From an uncultured bacterium (GTDB lineage Bacteria > Bacteroidota > Bacteroidia > Bacteroidales > Paludibacteraceae), in contig CAMHCZ010000122.1 in NCBI GenBank assembly GCA_946183755.1, positions 1-5,437 of the forward strand: 5,437 nucleotides of DNA, written 5' to 3'. A program made the position numbers and the translations under genes. Of this stretch, positions 1 to 5,437 are shown in pieces; the stretch's first letter is position 1, and each line of letters opens with the position of its first letter. The notes under the pieces were generated by a model. It was not told where the DNA came from. It worked only from the letters and a program-made list of their open reading frames with translations, and did no database searches.

Positions 1-735
1 GACATCGGCATTCTCCTTCTTCATCCTCTCTGCTATCTCAGTCAGATTCTGAGGGATCGGCTCCGGATTATGCGAGAAGTTGCCTGTAGGCTCGCCGTTA
101 AGCACCACCACATCGTCCACGCCAATAGCCTTGAGCAGCTTAGGTATCGCGATGCCGCCGACAGAGTTCACCGTGTCTATCACGACCTTGAAACCAGCCT
201 TCTTTATCGCATCAACATCCACAAGATTCAGTTTCTTGACCATCTCGACATGCTTGTCGGCATAGTCGCCAACATGCTCCACTTTGCCGAGCGAGTCAAC
301 GTCAGCAAAGTCAAAATCCTCTTTTTCCGCTATATCAAGAACATCGTTGCCTTCCTGTTTATCAAGGAACTCACCGTCCTTGTTCAGCAATTTGAGCGCA
401 TTCCAGTGTTTTGGATTATGGCTCGCAGTTATGATTATGCCACCCGACGCCTTTTCGTTGGTCACTGCCAATTCGGTCGTTGGGGTTGTCGCCAAGTCAA
501 TATCCACAACATCCACACCCATTCCGATAAGTGTACCGATGACAACATCCTTGACCATCGGGCCAGACATTCTCGCATCCCTGCCAACGACTATCTTTCC
601 GGCAGCGCCGTACTTACGCTTATTCCAAGTGGCATACGCCGCTGTGAACTTCACAATATCCAGAGGGTTGAGTCCGTCACCAGGCTTGCCGCCTATGGTT
701 CCTCTGATTCCTGAAATAGATTTAATAAGTGTCAT
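1..735 (-). CDS. glmM: Phosphoglucosamine mutase (alpha-D-phosphohexomutase family), N-terminal 245 residues, cut by the window edge
   Basis: This cytoplasmic enzyme should interconvert glucosamine-6-phosphate and glucosamine-1-phosphate, the step before UDP-GlcNAc in peptidoglycan and lipopolysaccharide synthesis. The frame is open from the ATG at 735 to base 1 with no stop. Visible family marks are the N-terminal SGIRGT (residues 8-13), GRDARMSG (51-58), the active-site phosphoserine loop TASHNP (103-108, Ser105) and HNPEPIPQNL (222-231). The metal-binding DxDxDR loop expected just after residue 245 lies outside the window, as do the sugar- and phosphate-binding domains. It is the last visible gene of the thrA operon, 28 bases after the DUF4827-type gene, with no promoter box in that gap. 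The family also contains phosphomannomutases and phosphoglucomutases. The SGIRGT-type start fits the proteins usually named GlmM in Bacteroidales, but substrate cannot be proven from this half. Confidence 0.87.
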   Translation of the reverse strand, partial: MTLIKSISGIRGTIGGKPGDGLNPLDIVKFTAAYATWNKRKYGAAGKIVVGRDARMSGPMVKDVVIGTLIGMGVDVVDIDLATTPTTELAVTNEKASGGIIITASHNPKHWNALKLLNKDGEFLDKQEGNDVLDIAEKEDFDFADVDSLGKVEHVGDYADKHVEMVKKLNLVDVDAIKKAGFKVVIDTVNSVGGIAIPKLLKAIGVDDVVVLNGEPTGNFSHNPEPIPQNLTEIAERMKKENADV

Positions 736-763
736 ATTGTTAGATATGTGTATGTTACGTCGA

Positions 764-1291
764 TTATTTGTTAGCCAGTTTTATCGTCATTTCGTAAAGG
801 TACGGAGTGACAGCGTTCATGTCAACCGAGTTGGCTATTCTCGAAGGGAGTATGAACGTTGCTTTCGCGCCATGGTTTCTCATTATGCCTATGGCCTCGA
901 GCATTCCGGTGGAAGCATCGGACGACGCTCCGTAAACGATTTCATGAGGATCTTTTGTGTAGTCGGCCACCACTTCTGGGTCAACATCCAGAGTCTTCTT
1001 CAGATAAGAAGCCTGTATCTTCATGTTCGGCACTATCGTGTCAGACGTGTCGCCGAGGTCGTCAACATGTATGTATATGCCGGACTTGGTCTTGTAATAG
1101 ACGCCGTCTTGCCACACACTGTCGGCAGGATAAGACGAAATGACCTTTATTCCGTTTCTGTCTATGTACGCCTTGATTTGCGACTTCTCCGCATCCAGGA
1201 GCTTCTCGTAATCGCTATTGCCGCACGACGAGAATGCCAACGAGAAAGTCACTGCCGCAAGTACTGTTATGATTTTCGCAATATTGTTCAT
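764..1291 (-). CDS. Small lipoprotein of the DUF4827 type, probably FKBP-fold-like
   Basis: A 175-residue predicted lipoprotein of unknown function. A lysine near the N-terminus, a hydrophobic stretch (about residues 7-20) and FSSC with Cys23 form a signal peptidase II site, so the mature protein should be anchored in the envelope. I take it as the DUF4827 family from memory of similar Bacteroidales proteins encoded next to glmM. Several segments line up in order with the FKBP lipoprotein just upstream: GIYIHVDDLGD (71-81), KIQASY (91-96), MLEAIGIMRNHGAKATF (130-146) with ILPS, and TPYLYEMTIKL (162-172). The AYG and IPP loop of FKBP enzymes is missing, so catalysis is unlikely. I chose the ATG at 1291. 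A TTG two codons upstream (1297) is possible but gives no better signal peptide or ribosome site. It starts 12 bases after the FKBP stop and is probably cotranscribed. Confidence 0.8.
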   Translation of the reverse strand: MNNIAKIITVLAAVTFSLAFSSCGNSDYEKLLDAEKSQIKAYIDRNGIKVISSYPADSVWQDGVYYKTKSGIYIHVDDLGDTSDTIVPNMKIQASYLKKTLDVDPEVVADYTKDPHEIVYGASSDASTGMLEAIGIMRNHGAKATFILPSRIANSVDMNAVTPYLYEMTIKLANK

Positions 1292-1303
1292 CTGCAAAAG
1301 TAT

Positions 1304-1849
1304 TTATCTGTTCTTACCAGTCTTAGACACGCCTATCACATCATAGACCAAAGTCGCTCTTGGCGGAATCTTCTCTCTGTCGCCAAGCGCGCCATAGGCC
1401 AGTATCGACGGCACTACGATTATGGCGCGGTCGCCCTCACGCAGCAACGTCAGCCCCTCGGCGAAGCCTGTCTGTCTTCTTTCCTTGCCGACTTCTATGA
1501 CATCAGCATTCCTGCCGGTCAAGTCGTAAAGCACAGTGCCATCGGTCAACTTTATCCTGTAATTCACCTCAACGACATCGCCATACCTCACCGAGTCGCC
1601 TTTCTCTTTCACGTCCTTAGGCTGAATCCATATTCTAACGCCAGTTCCTGTGACCCTGAAATCCTTCCCCGACTTTTCAGTGTATTTTTTTATGTCCTCA
1701 TCCTCCATATCGCCGAGCATGGTGTTCATTTCCATTATCTTCTGTGGAGTCGAGTCCACCTCCGCATACTTATTGGAAGGCAGCTGCGCCTTTTTGTCGC
1801 ACGACGCCAAAAGCAAAAGAACCGAAATTGCGAAGAGGAAAGATTTCAT
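1304..1849 (-). CDS. FKBP-type peptidyl-prolyl isomerase lipoprotein
   Basis: A 181-residue predicted envelope lipoprotein with one FKBP domain, a fold that usually isomerises X-Pro bonds during folding of exported proteins. The signal peptide has a lysine at position 2, a hydrophobic core (about 4-14) and the lipobox LASC with Cys17. A linker with a charged helix (about 35-60) leads to the FKBP domain (about 85-175): VNYRIKLTDGTVLYDL (95-110), GFAEGLTLLREGDRA (128-142), VVPSILAYGALGD (145-157) and IPPRATLVYDV (161-171). Compared with human FKBP12, the AYG tyrosine and IPP are kept. My alignment puts Arg125 and Gln126 where FKBP12 has Val55 and Ile56, and Phe129 for Trp59, so activity is uncertain. 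The gene starts three bases after the thrA stop, which suggests translational coupling. A short GGA lies just before the ATG. Confidence 0.9.
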   Translation of the reverse strand: MKSFLFAISVLLLLASCDKKAQLPSNKYAEVDSTPQKIMEMNTMLGDMEDEDIKKYTEKSGKDFRVTGTGVRIWIQPKDVKEKGDSVRYGDVVEVNYRIKLTDGTVLYDLTGRNADVIEVGKERRQTGFAEGLTLLREGDRAIIVVPSILAYGALGDREKIPPRATLVYDVIGVSKTGKNR

Positions 1850-1852
1850 ATC

Positions 1853-4276
1853 CTATCTTATGTTTGCTATGCTTATAATATCAGAGAACACACCTGCGGC
1901 AGTCACGCTTGCGCCTGCGCCGTATCCCTTTATTATCATAGGGAACTCCTTGTATCTCTCTGTCGTTATCATTATTATGTTGTTGCTGCCCTCGAGGTCG
2001 TAGAACGGATGGCGCACATCCACTTCCTGCAGACCAACCGAGCAGACGCCATTCTCGAGAGTTGCAACAAATCTGTTCTTCTTGTCCTCTTTCTCAAGGC
2101 GCTGTCTCTGCTTTTCAAACTCTTCGTCAAGTTCCGAAATCGTGTTCCAGAACTCATCCAGCGAGCCTTCGAAAAACTTCTGAGGAATGAACAGATTCTT
2201 CTTCACATCATCCTGCTCCACGCGGTAGCCAGCCTCACGAGCCAATATCACGAGCTTGCGGACCACATCCTTGCCCGAGAGGTCAATTCTCGGATCAGGT
2301 TCAGCGAATCCCGCGTCCTTAGCCATGGCTATCGCCTTGCTAAGCGGTATGTCGGCGCTGATGGTGTTGAAGATATAGTTGAGCGTACCGCTAAGCACAG
2401 CCTGTATTTTGTTTATCTTGTCGCCTGAGTTTATGAGCGCGTTTATAGTGTTTATGATTGGCAGTCCTGCGCCGACATTCGTCTCGAACAGGAACTTCAC
2501 GCCCTTCTCTCTTGCTATCGACTTCAGTTCCTGATACCTGTCATACTCCGACGAAGCGGCTATCTTGTTAGCAGCCACAACCGAAACATTGTGCGAAAGC
2601 AGTTCTTTGTACAACTCCGCGATTGAAGCGTTCGCTGTACAATCCACAAACACAGAATTGAATATGTTCATAGCCAAAACGCCGTTCAACAGTGTCTCCG
2701 GTGTATTTGCCACGCCTTCCTTTTCAAGACGCTCCGCATAATTTGATAAATCAATTCCGTCTCTATCGAACAACACTTTGCGGCTGTTGTTTATGCCCAC
2801 AATCTTTATCTTGAGCCTCTTCTCCTCCTTCAACGTCTCCTGCTGGCTGCGAATCTGTCGCAGCAAATCGCCGCCGACTGTTCCTATACCGCAGACAAAG
2901 ACATTGAGTTCCAGGAACTCCGACAGGAAGAACGATTCGTGAATCACATTCAGCGTCTTTCTCAGATTCTCTTTCTTTATCACGAAAGAGATGTTTGTCT
3001 CCGATGCTCCTTGCGCAATGGCGATTACGTTTATGCCGTTGCTTCCGAGCGTGCCGAAGAGTTTTCCAGAAATGCCAGGAATGCGTTTCATCCTGTCACC
3101 CACGACAGCTACCGTAGCGAGGTCCTTCTCGCACTTCACTTCGTTTATCTCTCCCACAGCCAGTTCATGAGCGAACTCCCTGCTTATTATCTCGACCGCC
3201 TTGTCAGCCTCCGCGTTCTTGACTCCGAGCGAAATCGTATTCTCCGAAGCCGCCTGAGATATGAAGAACACAGAAATGCCATTGTCGGCCAGCGCGCCAT
3301 ACAGACGCTTGCTCACACCGGTCACGCCGACCATACCCATGCCAAGCATAGTGACAAGCGCCGCATCGTCGATAGACGAGATGCCCTTTATGCTGTTGGC
3401 GCCGTCATCCTTGACTCTGGAAATGAAAGTGCCGGGAGCCGACGGATTGAAAGTGTTCTTTATGAGTATCGGGATATTCTTGTGGTAAACAGGGAATATC
3501 GTAGGTGGATAAACGACCTTGGCGCCGAAGTTGCACAACTCCATCGCCTCGACAAAGCTTAGGCGGTCTATCACATAGGCCTTGCTTATGACGCGAGGGT
3601 CTGCCGTCATGAACCCGTCCACGTCGGTCCAAATCTCCAGCTGCTCCGCACCGAGAGCCGCCGCGATGATGGCTGCCGTATAGTCCGAGCCGCCACGACC
3701 GAGGTTTGTTATTCTGCCAGAATCGGCATCGGTAGATATGAATCCGCCGCAAAGCACGACTCTGTTCTTCTTAGTGTCAATGTTCTCCTCGATGAGTTTG
3801 TTTGTCAGAGGCATGTCCGGCACATTCTTGTCCCAGTTCGCATGCGTCTTTATCAGTTCCAGCGAATCCACATGCTTTGCGCCCACGACTGCCGCCATGA
3901 TAACCGACGACATTCTCTCGCCGAACGACACGACTCTGTCGAGCGCCTCAACAGCGAGCTTGCCAGCCTTGCTTATCGCATCGTACTCCGAGCCGAGTTC
4001 AGCCAGCAGTCCGTCCACCTTCGCCTTCACATCGCCAGCGTCGCCTGGCAGCACACCGTTCAGCACATCTTCATGCCTTTTTCTTATTTCAGACAATCCT
4101 TCTTCGTATCCGCCAGCGGCAGCATCATTAGCCGTCTTGATAAGCAGATTGGTTATGCCTCCGAGAGCCGAAACCACAACAACCAACTCACCCTGCTCGC
4201 CGGCAACGATGTTTCTAACGCTATTTATGCTTTCCACGGTACCTACGGACGTACCGCCGAATTTCATCACTTTCAT
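1853..4276 (-). CDS. thrA: Bifunctional aspartate kinase / homoserine dehydrogenase I
   Basis: This 807-residue cytoplasmic enzyme catalyses two steps of the aspartate pathway: phosphorylation of aspartate and NAD(P)H-dependent reduction of aspartate semialdehyde to homoserine. It supplies threonine, methionine and isoleucine, and its first step also feeds lysine and diaminopimelate. Length is close to E. coli ThrA (820). The kinase part carries KFGGTSVG (5-12), SFGERMS (117-123), GRGGSDYTA (193-201) and WTDVDGFMTADPR (216-228). Two ACT regulatory segments follow (about 305-370 and 386-440). Each has a glutamine (Gln341, Gln422) matching threonine-binding glutamines of plant AK-HSD, so threonine feedback is likely. 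The dehydrogenase part has the nucleotide loop GIGTVGG (463-469), AANK (568-571), LSGTLNYIF (628-636) and EPDPRIDLSGKDVVRK (659-674). I chose the ATG at 4276 over 4267 because MKVMKFGG fits relatives. It is the first gene of the operon. No thrB or thrC follows in the window. Confidence 0.97.
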   Translation of the reverse strand: MKVMKFGGTSVGTVESINSVRNIVAGEQGELVVVVSALGGITNLLIKTANDAAAGGYEEGLSEIRKRHEDVLNGVLPGDAGDVKAKVDGLLAELGSEYDAISKAGKLAVEALDRVVSFGERMSSVIMAAVVGAKHVDSLELIKTHANWDKNVPDMPLTNKLIEENIDTKKNRVVLCGGFISTDADSGRITNLGRGGSDYTAAIIAAALGAEQLEIWTDVDGFMTADPRVISKAYVIDRLSFVEAMELCNFGAKVVYPPTIFPVYHKNIPILIKNTFNPSAPGTFISRVKDDGANSIKGISSIDDAALVTMLGMGMVGVTGVSKRLYGALADNGISVFFISQAASENTISLGVKNAEADKAVEIISREFAHELAVGEINEVKCEKDLATVAVVGDRMKRIPGISGKLFGTLGSNGINVIAIAQGASETNISFVIKKENLRKTLNVIHESFFLSEFLELNVFVCGIGTVGGDLLRQIRSQQETLKEEKRLKIKIVGINNSRKVLFDRDGIDLSNYAERLEKEGVANTPETLLNGVLAMNIFNSVFVDCTANASIAELYKELLSHNVSVVAANKIAASSEYDRYQELKSIAREKGVKFLFETNVGAGLPIINTINALINSGDKINKIQAVLSGTLNYIFNTISADIPLSKAIAMAKDAGFAEPDPRIDLSGKDVVRKLVILAREAGYRVEQDDVKKNLFIPQKFFEGSLDEFWNTISELDEEFEKQRQRLEKEDKKNRFVATLENGVCSVGLQEVDVRHPFYDLEGSNNIIMITTERYKEFPMIIKGYGAGASVTAAGVFSDIISIANIR

Positions 4277-4304
4277 ACTTTAATCCTATTAGCTTTTCTA
4301 CTGC

Positions 4305-4321
4305 TTATGCCTATGGCATAA
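4305..4321. promoter_or_regulatory. Perfect 17-bp palindrome at the expected 5' end of the thrA transcript
   Basis: TTATGCC and GGCATAA are perfect 7-base arms around a TAT centre. The palindrome lies a few bases downstream of the predicted -7 box of thrA, so it would begin at or next to the transcription start. It could be an operator or fold into a stem at the very 5' end of the mRNA. It is not followed by a T run in the thrA direction, so it does not look like a terminator. The function is inference. Confidence 0.45.
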
Positions 4322-4329
4322 AATAAGTT

Positions 4330-4361
4330 CAAAGTTAGCATTTTATAATCTAAGACAGCAA
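4330..4361 (-). promoter_or_regulatory. thrA promoter, Bacteroidota type
   Basis: On the minus strand TAACTTTG (4337-4330) fits the Bacteroidota -7 consensus TAnnTTTG exactly. A TTG (4361-4359) lies 21 bases upstream as the -33 element. Transcription should start near 4323, giving a leader of about 47 bases before the thrA ATG at 4276. The leader has no short ORF rich in threonine or isoleucine codons and no terminator hairpin, so classical attenuation is not seen. The ribosome site is weak, with only GGA about 10 bases before the ATG. Confidence 0.6.
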
Positions 4362-4454
4362 GCATTTGCTTTTTTTATGTCTAAAAACAGCCGTTTTGCA
4401 CCAAATACAGAATTTATGACTGCACGCACGTGTAAATAGAGAAAGATTTTTTGT

Positions 4455-4483
4455 CATAACTCTTGATTATATCAAGTGTTTTG
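4455..4483. promoter_or_regulatory. Imperfect dyad over the -33 element of the tRNA-Arg promoter
   Basis: The core is CTTGAT, TAT, ATCAAG (4462-4476), a perfect 6-base inverted repeat. Symmetry continues outward as AAC / GTT and CA / TG, interrupted by T-T mismatches at 4461/4477 and 4457/4481. The dyad therefore spans 29 bases, covers the predicted TTG at -33 and ends just before the -7 box. This placement is typical of a protein-binding operator, but no regulator is known here and an AT-rich chance repeat is possible. Confidence 0.4.
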
Positions 4484-4493
4484 TCTTACTTTG
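4463..4493 (+). promoter_or_regulatory. Promoter of the tRNA-Arg gene
   Basis: A TTG (4463-4465) is followed after 20 bases by TTACTTTG (4486-4493), one mismatch from the Bacteroidota -7 consensus TAnnTTTG. Transcription should start near 4500, leaving a 5' leader of about 30 bases that RNase P would remove. The leader contains a small possible hairpin, GGAG (4507-4510) with CTCC (4518-4521). A dyad covers the -33 region. Confidence 0.55.
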
Positions 4494-4530
4494 CAGTCGC
4501 ATTTATGGAGACATGCGCTCCTATGCTGAC

Positions 4531-4604
4531 GGTTGAGTAGCTCAGCTGGATAGAGCAACAGCCTTCTAAGCTGTGGGTCAAGGGTTCGAATCCCTTCTCA
4601 ATCA
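4531..4604 (+). tRNA. tRNA-Arg (anticodon TCT)
   Basis: A complete 74-base cloverleaf that reads AGA codons. The acceptor arms are GGTTGAG (4531-4537) and CTCAATC (4597-4603), with one G-U pair at the second position, then discriminator A4604. The D arm is GCTC / GAGC around a loop containing GG (4548-4549), followed by A20, a known arginine identity base. The anticodon stem ACAGC / GCTGT encloses the loop CTTCTAA, with anticodon TCT at 4565-4567. The T arm AAGGG / CCCTT encloses TTCGAAT. The 3' CCA is not encoded and must be added by the CCA-adding enzyme. The gene stands alone, with its own promoter upstream and a terminator starting at the next base. Confidence 0.97.
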
Positions 4605-4641
4605 CAAAAGCCTTGCATCAGACGCAAGGCTTTTGTTTTTT
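4605..4641 (+). terminator. Intrinsic terminator of the tRNA-Arg gene
   Basis: CAAAAGCCTTGC (4605-4616) and GCAAGGCTTTTG (4624-4635) form a perfect 12-bp stem around a 7-base loop, followed by six T residues (4636-4641). It begins at the base right after the tRNA discriminator, so the tRNA 3' trailer is essentially the terminator stem. Confidence 0.92.
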
Positions 4642-4668
4642 ACGTCTGCCTCTTTCGGCAGCAGAAAC

Positions 4669-4698
4669 AAAAAAGGATGAGCGAAATGCCCATCCCTT
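4669..4698 (-). terminator. Intrinsic terminator of the HU gene
   Basis: Read on the minus strand, AAGGGATGGGC (4698-4688) pairs with GCTCATCCTTT (4682-4672) around the 5-base loop ATTTC, with two G-U pairs, and runs into a T tract (4674-4669). It lies about 21 bases after the HU stop codon. It faces the tRNA terminator, so each gene is insulated from the other's transcription. Confidence 0.85.
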
Positions 4699-4719
4699 CT
4701 TTTATCCTTTAAGTCAAGA

Positions 4720-4992
4720 TTACTTGATAGCGTCAGCCAACTCAGCACCTGCCTTAAATTTAGCAACCTTCTTAGCAGCGATCTTGATCTGCTTCTTTGT
4801 CTGAGGGTTAACACCTGTTCTAGCAGCTCTCTCAGATACAGAGAAAGAACCAAAACCAACAAGGCTAAGCTTGTCGCCCTTCTTAAGAACGTCTGTTACT
4901 GTTGCTACGAATGCGTCGATAGCCTTCTTTGAATCAGCCTTGCTAAGACCTGACTTCTCTGCTACTGCGTTGATTAATTCTGCTTTGTTCAT
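4720..4992 (-). CDS. HU-family DNA-binding protein
   Basis: A 90-residue nucleoid protein that works as a dimer, binds DNA with little sequence preference and bends it. The length is the usual one for HU. The N-terminal helical half (about 1-40) begins MNKAELINAVAEKSGLSKAD. The beta part has GFGSF (46-50), followed by the DNA-binding arm ERAARTGVNPQTKKQIKI (54-71), which contains Pro63, the residue that intercalates into the minor groove. The C-terminal helix ends KAGAELADAIK. The protein is basic and has no extra domain, unlike the longer HU-like proteins of Bacteroidota. The ATG at 4992 is the only sensible start. No Shine-Dalgarno site is visible, which is usual in this phylum. It is a single-gene unit with its own promoter and terminator, convergent with the tRNA gene. 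HU and IHF subunits look alike. The symbol is left open because several HU paralogues are common. Confidence 0.96.
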   Translation of the reverse strand: MNKAELINAVAEKSGLSKADSKKAIDAFVATVTDVLKKGDKLSLVGFGSFSVSERAARTGVNPQTKKQIKIAAKKVAKFKAGAELADAIK

Positions 4993-5076
4993 AATCTGTT
5001 TAGTATTAGAAATTAATAATTAAAGAATATCCGTTTCTCCTTTTCGTCATGCGTCAATTACAAAACGAAAACACTG

Positions 5077-5107
5077 CAAATTTATGACTTAGTTTTTTAT
5101 AAGCAAG
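5077..5107 (-). promoter_or_regulatory. HU gene promoter, Bacteroidota type
   Basis: On the minus strand TAAATTTG (5084-5077) matches TAnnTTTG exactly. CTTG (5107-5104), containing the TTG element, lies 19 bases upstream. Transcription should start near 5070, which gives an AT-rich leader of roughly 78 bases before the ATG at 4992. A long AT-rich leader without a Shine-Dalgarno site is common for highly expressed Bacteroidota genes. Confidence 0.65.
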
Positions 5108-5437
5108 AAAATCCCTTAATATTTTTCTAAAAAATCACACTTAACCCCAAAAAGTTCTTAAAACACATGATTTTCAAGCGCAAAACACATTCAAAAAAGG
5201 GAGTTTCGCTACAGCATAGCGTTTCGCGGCAACGCCAACTTATTTATATATGTCTCAACAAATTGCATCGACAATCACCCACACCGCACAACACTTGCGA
5301 GACTGGGCCATTTAGCACATAAACCGAAAGCAACGAACACATGGCGCAAAAGACGAGCGAACATTCTTTATTTTATATAAAAGAATAAAAAAACGCAGCG
5401 ATTTTAACATTAGCACAGAACCTCACACCTAACTTAA
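5108..5437. other. Gene-free AT-rich stretch upstream of HU
   Basis: I find no supported gene, RNA or promoter in these 330 bases. Reading frames are short and unlike known proteins. Visible structure is limited to a 5-bp hairpin CGCTA / TAGCG (5207-5221), a 7-bp inverted repeat ATTCTTT / AAAGAAT (5363-5369 with 5380-5386), and an A7 run just after it (5387-5393). Neither hairpin is followed by a T run in a way that would make a terminator. No TAnnTTTG box is seen on either strand. The part next to HU may hold upstream promoter sequence, and the right end probably leads to another gene beyond the window. Confidence 0.5.

Noticed and set aside
736..763. A possible separate promoter for glmM in the 28-base gap.
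   Set aside because: No TAnnTTTG or TTG pair with usable spacing is seen in the gap. A promoter inside the upstream gene was not excluded.
1289..1297. An earlier TTG start at 1297 for the DUF4827-type gene.
   Set aside because: It adds only two residues, the ATG at 1291 gives the same signal peptide, and there is no ribosome site that favours TTG.
284..2428. A very long open frame on the plus strand (714 codons) lying antisense to glmM, both lipoprotein genes and part of thrA.
   Set aside because: It crosses several well-supported genes and their gaps, its translation matches no known fold and is rich in His, Arg, Tyr and Leu runs, and it is explained by rare TTA, CTA and TCA codons on the coding strand.
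2939..4321. Several 75-207 codon plus-strand frames antisense to thrA.
   Set aside because: They mirror the thrA coding sequence in other frames. ThrA is complete, with all motifs intact, and the antisense frames have no own promoter or recognisable domain.
4357..4376. A terminator-like element on the plus strand: AGCAA / TTGCT with a 4-base loop and a run of T.
   Set aside because: The stem is only 5 bp and no plus-strand transcript is known to enter it. It overlaps the -33 element of the thrA promoter, which explains part of the sequence.
4531..4641. The tRNA-Arg gene as an integration site for a mobile element.
   Set aside because: No second copy of the tRNA 3' end, no integrase and no foreign-looking genes are present. 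The native terminator follows directly.
5167..5322. A 51-codon plus-strand frame with a very basic N-terminal part (MIFKRKTHSKKG).
   Set aside because: No promoter box, ribosome site or recognisable family. The second half is composed like random spacer. It could only be revived by conservation or peptide data.

Overview
This window is an ordinary piece of a Bacteroidota (most likely Bacteroidales) chromosome. Three things point there: the protein families (a lipoprotein-rich operon with a DUF4827-type protein, and the Bacteroidales type of phosphohexomutase), promoters of the TAnnTTTG / TTG type instead of TATAAT / TTGACA, and weak or absent Shine-Dalgarno sites. Genes are moderately GC-rich and the spacers are clearly AT-rich. 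The genus cannot be fixed from the sequence.

Bases 1-4276 hold a tightly packed run of four minus-strand genes, read from right to left: thrA (fused aspartokinase and homoserine dehydrogenase), an FKBP-type lipoprotein starting three bases after the thrA stop, a second small lipoprotein of the DUF4827 type, and the first 245 codons of a phosphoglucosamine mutase (glmM) that runs off the left edge. A good Bacteroidota promoter lies in front of thrA and none is visible inside the run, so it is probably one operon. ThrA makes aspartyl phosphate and homoserine, and its first step also feeds diaminopimelate for peptidoglycan. GlmM makes glucosamine-1-phosphate for UDP-GlcNAc. The two lipoproteins should sit in the envelope, so an envelope theme is possible, but this is inference.

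Bases 4277-4530 form a divergent spacer with the thrA promoter on one strand and the promoter of a tRNA-Arg(TCT) gene on the other. Each promoter carries a clear dyad. The tRNA (4531-4604) ends directly in a strong intrinsic terminator. It faces the minus-strand gene for an HU-family DNA-binding protein (4720-4992), which has its own terminator, so the two units converge on back-to-back hairpins. HU has a recognisable promoter at 5077-5107. The last 330 bases hold no gene I can support.

I see no mobile element, CRISPR array, defence system or other new system. The points most worth checking are the tandem lipoproteins that look like diverged copies of one FKBP fold, the dyad over the tRNA promoter, and the palindrome at the expected 5' end of the thrA transcript.
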